Shown piece after piece: positions 61,068 through 64,000 of a stretch of 64,000 bases of DNA. Under the pieces are notes generated by a model that was given only the letters and a program-made list of their open reading frames with translations, was not told the DNA's origin and did not search any database. Origin of the DNA: an uncultured Bacteroidales bacterium (lineage in GTDB: Bacteria; Bacteroidota; Bacteroidia; Bacteroidales; Muribaculaceae). The position numbers and the translations under genes were made by a program. Each line of letters starts with the position of its first letter. Position 1 is the stretch's first letter. The stretch is from positions 18,867 through 82,866 of the forward strand of contig CANOUR010000003.1 in assembly GCA_947570265.1 (NCBI GenBank), given 5' to 3'.

Positions 61068-61075
61068 TATCTTTG
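61068..61075 (+). promoter_or_regulatory. -7 promoter element TATCTTTG of the DUF4143 ATPase gene
   Basis: The box overlaps the first bases of the left 33-bp palindrome, so that transcripts begin within the palindrome and a protein bound there would block them. Confidence 0.7.
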
Positions 61076-61105
61076 CAATTATAAAATCACACTTTAGAAT
61101 TGCAA
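61073..61105. repeat. 33-bp palindromic repeat, left copy, before the DUF4143 ATPase
   Basis: TTGCAATTATAAAATC and ACTTTAGAATTGCAA form an imperfect palindrome (13 of 16 pairs) that ends five bases before the ATPase ATG. A copy with 31 of 33 identical bases lies after the gene at 62376-62408. Confidence 0.85.
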
Positions 61106-61109
61106 AAGA

Positions 61110-62261
61110 ATGATTAAAAGAGACATAAGCGATAAAATAAGGCAACTAAGTGATAAATTTCCGATTGTGACAGTGACAGGGCCACGTCAATCGGGAAAGT
61201 CAACCTTGCTGAGAAATCTCTTTCCTGATTACCGATATGTCTCGTTGGAAAACCCCGATATGCGGTCATTCGCTTCAGATGACCCGAACGGATTTATCAA
61301 GACATTCGATAATCGTGTGATTATAGATGAAGCCGAGCGTGTACCATCGCTGTTCTCATACCTCCAGACACATATCGATGATGTTAATGAGTCGGGTATG
61401 TATATGCTGGCCGGCTCGCGCAATTTTCATCTGATGGCAGCCATCGATCAATCACTCGCAGGAAGAACAGCTGTTCTGAAACTTCTTCCGTTCTCACGCC
61501 ACGAACTGCATGAAGCCGGTGAATTACCCGAAACAATCAATGAGCAGATTTTCAAAGGCTTTTATCCACGTATTTACGATAAGGATATAGCACCGACTGA
61601 TTATTATCCCTCATATATCGCCACTTACGTAGAAAGGGATGTCCGCGCCATGCTCAATATCGGAGACCTCGGACGTTTCACCAGATTCATCCGCCTATGT
61701 GCCGGGAGGATAGGTCAGCTGCTCAACAAATCGAATCTCGCAACCGAGGCCGGGGTGACAATTCCGACCGTTGAATCATGGCTGTCAGTGCTCGAAGCAA
61801 GCTATATCCTATATCGTCTTGAGCCCAATTTCAATAACTATAATAAAAGGATTGTCAAGACACCGAAGCTGTTCTTTTACGATACCGGATTAGCATGCAA
61901 CCTCCTCGGCATAACTTCACCGGAACAACTTGATACGCATTTCCTTCGTGGCGGATTGTTTGAGAATATGGTTATCAACCAGTTCATGAAGAATAGTCTG
62001 AATCAAGGAATAACTCCAGACTTGACATTTTGGCGTGACAGCACTGGGCTTGAAGTTGACCTGATAGAGACAAACGGATTAGAGCAGCATGGATACGAAA
62101 TAAAATCAGGCAGCACATTCTCTCCCTCATTTTTCGATGGCCTTAAAAAATGGGGAGACCTGTCAAACACGCCTGAAAGCCTGAGAACCGTTATCTATTC
62201 CGGCTCAAATGACTTACAGACATCCAACGGTAATGTGATCGCTTTCGATACTCACTTCTGA
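61110..62261 (+). CDS. AAA_14/DUF4143 family ATPase (383 aa)
   Basis: The N-terminal AAA_14 domain has Walker A GPRQSGKST (about residues 24-32) and Walker B-like VIIDEAERVP. A sensor-like LAGSRNFHL follows, then the C-terminal DUF4143 domain (about 195-345) with LNKSNLATEAGVTIPTVESWLSVLEASYIL and the nuclease-like end TFWRDSTGLEVDLIE...YEIKSG, which recalls a PD-(D/E)XK core. Such ATPases are numerous in Bacteroidota and their function is unknown; defence or toxin roles have been suggested. The gene is bracketed by two near-identical palindromes and followed by a hairpin terminator, so it looks like a self-contained unit. Confidence 0.92.
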   Translation: MIKRDISDKIRQLSDKFPIVTVTGPRQSGKSTLLRNLFPDYRYVSLENPDMRSFASDDPNGFIKTFDNRVIIDEAERVPSLFSYLQTHIDDVNESGMYMLAGSRNFHLMAAIDQSLAGRTAVLKLLPFSRHELHEAGELPETINEQIFKGFYPRIYDKDIAPTDYYPSYIATYVERDVRAMLNIGDLGRFTRFIRLCAGRIGQLLNKSNLATEAGVTIPTVESWLSVLEASYILYRLEPNFNNYNKRIVKTPKLFFYDTGLACNLLGITSPEQLDTHFLRGGLFENMVINQFMKNSLNQGITPDLTFWRDSTGLEVDLIETNGLEQHGYEIKSGSTFSPSFFDGLKKWGDLSNTPESLRTVIYSGSNDLQTSNGNVIAFDTHF

Positions 62262-62348
62262 TTTCCGATAGAGAATTACTGAATAATGCTGGATTTTGAA
62301 AGTGCGGAGAATTCGCTCAAAGCGGGAGGCACTGCCGTATATTCCCGA

Positions 62349-62377
62349 GGACTGGGCACCATCGCTCAGTCCCTTTT
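62349..62377 (+). terminator. Intrinsic terminator of the ATPase gene
   Basis: The stem GGACTG/CAGTCC (62349-62354 with 62367-62372) is followed by CTTTT, which leads straight into the right palindrome. Confidence 0.65.
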
Positions 62378-62408
62378 GCAATTATAAAATCCGACTTTAG
62401 AATTGCAA
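62376..62408. repeat. 33-bp palindromic repeat, right copy, after the DUF4143 ATPase
   Basis: TTGCAATTATAAAATC-C-GACTTTAGAATTGCAA pairs in 14 of 16 positions and matches the left copy in 31 of 33 bases in direct orientation. It lies 12 bp from the end of the higA-like gene. Confidence 0.85.
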
Positions 62409-62420
62409 GGCAACACTCTC

Positions 62421-62786
62421 TTACACGCCCAACACGATTGCCGGATCGATATTGAGCTTGGTGCTGATTACACGAGCCTGGCGTAGAGTAGGCTCTTTTT
62501 TCCCTGAAAGATATTCACAAATTCGAGAGGGAGTGATGCCGAGAAGTTTCGACAAAGCCAACTGTGTAAGCCCCATCTCGTACATACGCAGTTTGAGCAT
62601 GTCAACCAACGTAGGCTCTCCGATAGAGTAATGTTCATCAGAATAATCGGCAACAAGTCCTGATAGCAATTCAAGCTCGATGCTGTAAGGATCTGTAAGT
62701 GGAGTGTCATCCTTCACCATAGGAAGAATTTCCTCAACACGGCTGAGAGCCCAACGGTACTGCTGCTCGTTTTCAATCTTTGTCAT
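62421..62786 (-). CDS. higA: HigA-family antitoxin with XRE helix-turn-helix (121 aa)
   Basis: The N-terminal half (about 1-60; YRWALSRVEEILPMV) is the neutralising helical region of HigA antitoxins. The C-terminal half is an XRE HTH (LKLRMYEMGLTQLALSKLLGITPSRICEYLSGKKEPT). It ends in the family's typical IDPAIVLGV. It lies 13 bp after the HigB-like gene. As in other hig pairs, the toxin gene comes first and the antitoxin is expected to repress the shared promoter. Confidence 0.93.
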   Translation of the reverse strand: MTKIENEQQYRWALSRVEEILPMVKDDTPLTDPYSIELELLSGLVADYSDEHYSIGEPTLVDMLKLRMYEMGLTQLALSKLLGITPSRICEYLSGKKEPTLRQARVISTKLNIDPAIVLGV

Positions 62787-62799
62787 GGCTGCTATGCTA

Positions 62800-63093
62800 T
62801 TAAATTGTTGATGCGTCTATTTTATCGTATTCCTGATGTGTCCCGATGAAGCGGATATATACCCATTTGATTGCGAACTTTATCACAACTATCAACCGAT
62901 GGTTGTTACCCCGGATATTGAATACATAATGCTGATTCCCTACATTGTCAACGCTATTGAAATCCTTCTTGACATCGGCAAAACAGGTCCAGTTGGCTTT
63001 CTTTACAGTTTTTAGCCATGCTTGCAATGCAGTTTCCGTGTCAGGATAGCGTGATATGTAGTTCTTCAACGGTTCTTCAGTTGTAACTCTCAT
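62800..63093 (-). CDS. higB: HigB-family type II toxin, mRNA interferase (97 aa)
   Basis: Small basic RelE-like protein. The region WLKTVKKANWTCFADVKKDF, the strand HYVFNIRGNNHRLIVVIKF and the motif WVYIRFIGTHQEYDKID match HigB_toxin (PF09907), whose members cleave mRNA at the ribosome. The His in GTHQEYDKI is the conserved C-terminal residue. The length is complete, and the promoter box is 26 bp upstream. It is probably active together with the adjacent higA as a toxin-antitoxin pair. Confidence 0.94.
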   Translation of the reverse strand: MRVTTEEPLKNYISRYPDTETALQAWLKTVKKANWTCFADVKKDFNSVDNVGNQHYVFNIRGNNHRLIVVIKFAIKWVYIRFIGTHQEYDKIDASTI

Positions 63094-63119
63094 CAGGTAC
63101 TCATGGTTTCATTGTATTG

Positions 63120-63127
63120 CAAAATTA
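63120..63127 (-). promoter_or_regulatory. -7 promoter element TAATTTTG of higBA
   Basis: CAAAATTA on the plus strand gives TAATTTTG on the minus strand, 26 bp before the higB ATG. The bases 63128-63293 upstream are A+T-rich and show no gene. Confidence 0.65.
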
Positions 63128-63293
63128 GTAATAAAATTCCAAAATAACAAATATACTAAAATAATTGGCACTTGCCGCATCGAAATAATCTCAGTTAATT
63201 CGTATTATGATTGAGATTCAATTGCGGGAGACTTTTCTACCGTAATTGGACTCAAGATTAATGCGAAACATTGTTCGCCACACAATTCCTCAA

Positions 63294-63395
63294 AGTGAAC
63301 GGAGTGAACGCCTCCCCGCTTGCCCATATCAACGCAATATCCAACCTTTGTACAGGCAACGCAGAGGCTCGCCCGTGAAAAAATCGCCGATATTT
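63294..63395 (+). repeat. Upstream flank of duplicated element, copy 2
   Basis: It shares AGTGAACGGAGTGAACG and GCAACGCAGAG with copy 1 but has no MITE. A segment CGCCTCC..GCTTGCCCATATCA here (63309-63331) recurs before the DUF4143 gene at about 61024-61046, so it is a mosaic of dispersed repeats. Confidence 0.55.
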
Positions 63396-63426
63396 TGTCA
63401 ACTTCAAAATATTGATTAGATTTGCC
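63396..63426 (+). promoter_or_regulatory. Full promoter of structured RNA copy 2
   Basis: TTTG at 63396-63399 and TAGATTTG at 63419-63426, again with 19-bp spacing, as in copy 1. Confidence 0.8.
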
Positions 63427-63430
63427 ATGT

Positions 63431-63741
63431 CGGGCATGTCGAGCACATCCCAGCATCAACACATACTGAAAGCGTTTACTCTACGCTTCAGTTCTGACGA
63501 TTCGGAACTTCGCAACTTCCTCAACAGTCTTTGTCAGAGCCGGAGCAACGGTAGATGCCATGTGGATATGTAAATCTATCCGCCGCCAGCCGCAGCCTCA
63601 TCCAAGAGACTCGGCACGCCGGCGAATACTTACATATTTCGCGTGGGCCTCTGCGTTGTTTCGTTCCTTGCAAAGACAGGCAATGCGAAGGCCTCGAATC
63701 GTGGGAACGGACAGCAAGTACGGCACCACGCTTTTTTTATG
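63431..63741 (+). ncRNA. Structured non-coding RNA element, copy 2 (about 311 nt)
   Basis: It is highly similar to copy 1 (roughly 80-85% by eye). The pairs are kept: CTGAA/TTCAG (63468-63472 with 63489-63493), GTTCTGAC/GTCAGAGC (63493-63500 with 63535-63542, a G-U pair replacing A-U), ATATGTAA/TTACATAT (63568-63575 with 63632-63639), and GCGTGG/CCACGC (63643-63648 with 63728-63733) followed by seven T. Indels fall in loops and shift any reading frame. It lies 119 bp before the start of the next secreted-protein gene, again in leader-like position. Confidence 0.72.
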
Positions 63742-63832
63742 CCCATCCCCCCCAAGGTGTCACAAAGAGAAAGCCGAAGCGCTTGAAAGGCAGTAGGCAC
63801 CAATCAACAGAATTCAATCAAATTTTATAAAT

Positions 63833-63859
63833 AAAATCATCAAAATCATCAAAATCATC
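63833..63859 (+). repeat. Three tandem AAAATCATC units directly before a start codon
   Basis: Three perfect 9-bp repeats end at the base before the ATG at 63860. The unit number could alter leader length or spacing and so expression. Confidence 0.8.
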
Positions 63860-64000
63860 ATGAAAGCACGTAATCTTATTGCCATGTTGCTGTGTGCGGT
63901 GATGGCATTCTCAGTGTGTGATGTCAGCGGTTCTACAGTTCAGGAAAGCCAGACCCGGTCGCAAAAACAAGCCAAGGTTGAATTTCCTCAGGGATGGGAT
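63860..64000 (+). CDS. N-terminus of a secreted protein, cut by window (47 aa seen)
   Basis: The ATG opens a signal peptide MKARNLIAMLLCAVMAFS, then VCDVSGSTVQESQTRS; the lipobox-like VC at residues 18-19 is weak, so either Sec or lipoprotein export is possible. The frame is open to the window end. There is too little sequence to name a family. It is preceded by the tandem AAAATCATC repeats and the second structured RNA element. Confidence 0.65.
   Translation, partial: MKARNLIAMLLCAVMAFSVCDVSGSTVQESQTRSQKQAKVEFPQGWD

Noticed and set aside
63833..63859. CRISPR-like repeat
   Set aside because: Nine-base units without spacers are a simple tandem repeat; no CRISPR array or cas genes were seen in the window.

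Overview
The window (about 52% G+C by eye) reads as a chromosomal segment of a gut Bacteroidales, most likely a Muribaculaceae-type organism. The evidence is a SusC/SusD pair, the Bacteroidota promoter signature TAnnTTTG in front of many genes, almost no Shine-Dalgarno sequences, several GTG/TTG starts, and family content typical of this order (DUF4956/VTC cluster, PdxB, AAA/DUF4143 ATPase, HigBA). The family-level assignment is inference; no rRNA or tRNA gene is present to anchor it.

Layout. 1-5640 (minus strand): the truncated ComM/YifB ATPase, a lipoprotein, a histidine phosphatase and a large unknown membrane protein. 5.8-7.5 kb: tandem cytosolic and lipoprotein FKBP isomerases. 7.5-11.7 kb (minus): a small glycan/nucleoside kinase group (DUF1919, uridine-kinase-like, GT90, rhamnosyltransferase-like). 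11.7-12.4 kb: an outer membrane barrel. 12.6-20.0 kb (plus): a housekeeping run ybeY-mnmG-apt-uvrC-dtd-mazG-deoC plus two small membrane proteins, with a perfect parS-like palindrome just after mnmG. 20.0-31.1 kb (minus): a DUF6056 membrane protein, a VTC/DUF4956/DUF2490/Cthe_2159 cluster, then dapB, pdxB, a membrane protein, purD and an RlmL-like methyltransferase. 31.1-36.3 kb (minus): trmD, manC, a zinc-ribbon membrane protein, TonB-ExbD-ExbB and pdxJ. 36.4-38.5 kb (plus): a CBS-less regulatory protein, nadK and a YgjP-type peptidase.

38.5-52.8 kb is a polysaccharide utilisation locus. A membrane-bound beta-propeller/LuxR regulator is divergent from SusC, SusD, a secreted jelly-roll-like protein, and GH16, GH3 and GH128 enzymes. 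The enzyme set points to beta-1,3-glucan (laminarin or fungal/cereal glucan): GH16 and GH128 would cut the chain, SusCD import the pieces and GH3 release glucose. Three of the products end in short tails that look like type IX secretion or surface-sorting signals.

52.8-56.3 kb is a redox island. A four-module CoA-disulfide/persulfide reductase (FAD oxidoreductase, rhodanese, TusA, DsrE) is divergent from an OxyR that keeps both redox cysteines. It is followed by a degenerate membrane-anchored protein kinase.

58.4-64 kb is the accessory and most unusual part. A roughly 310-nt structured non-coding element occurs twice (58957-59272 and 63431-63741). Each copy has a textbook Bacteroidota promoter, paired stems that are kept despite sequence change, and an intrinsic terminator, and each lies shortly upstream of a secreted-protein gene. 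One copy's upstream region is interrupted by a 190-bp MITE. Between the copies lie a WG-repeat lipoprotein, a DUF4143 ATPase flanked by two near-identical 33-bp palindromes, and a HigBA toxin-antitoxin pair. No CRISPR array, prophage or intact insertion sequence was seen.
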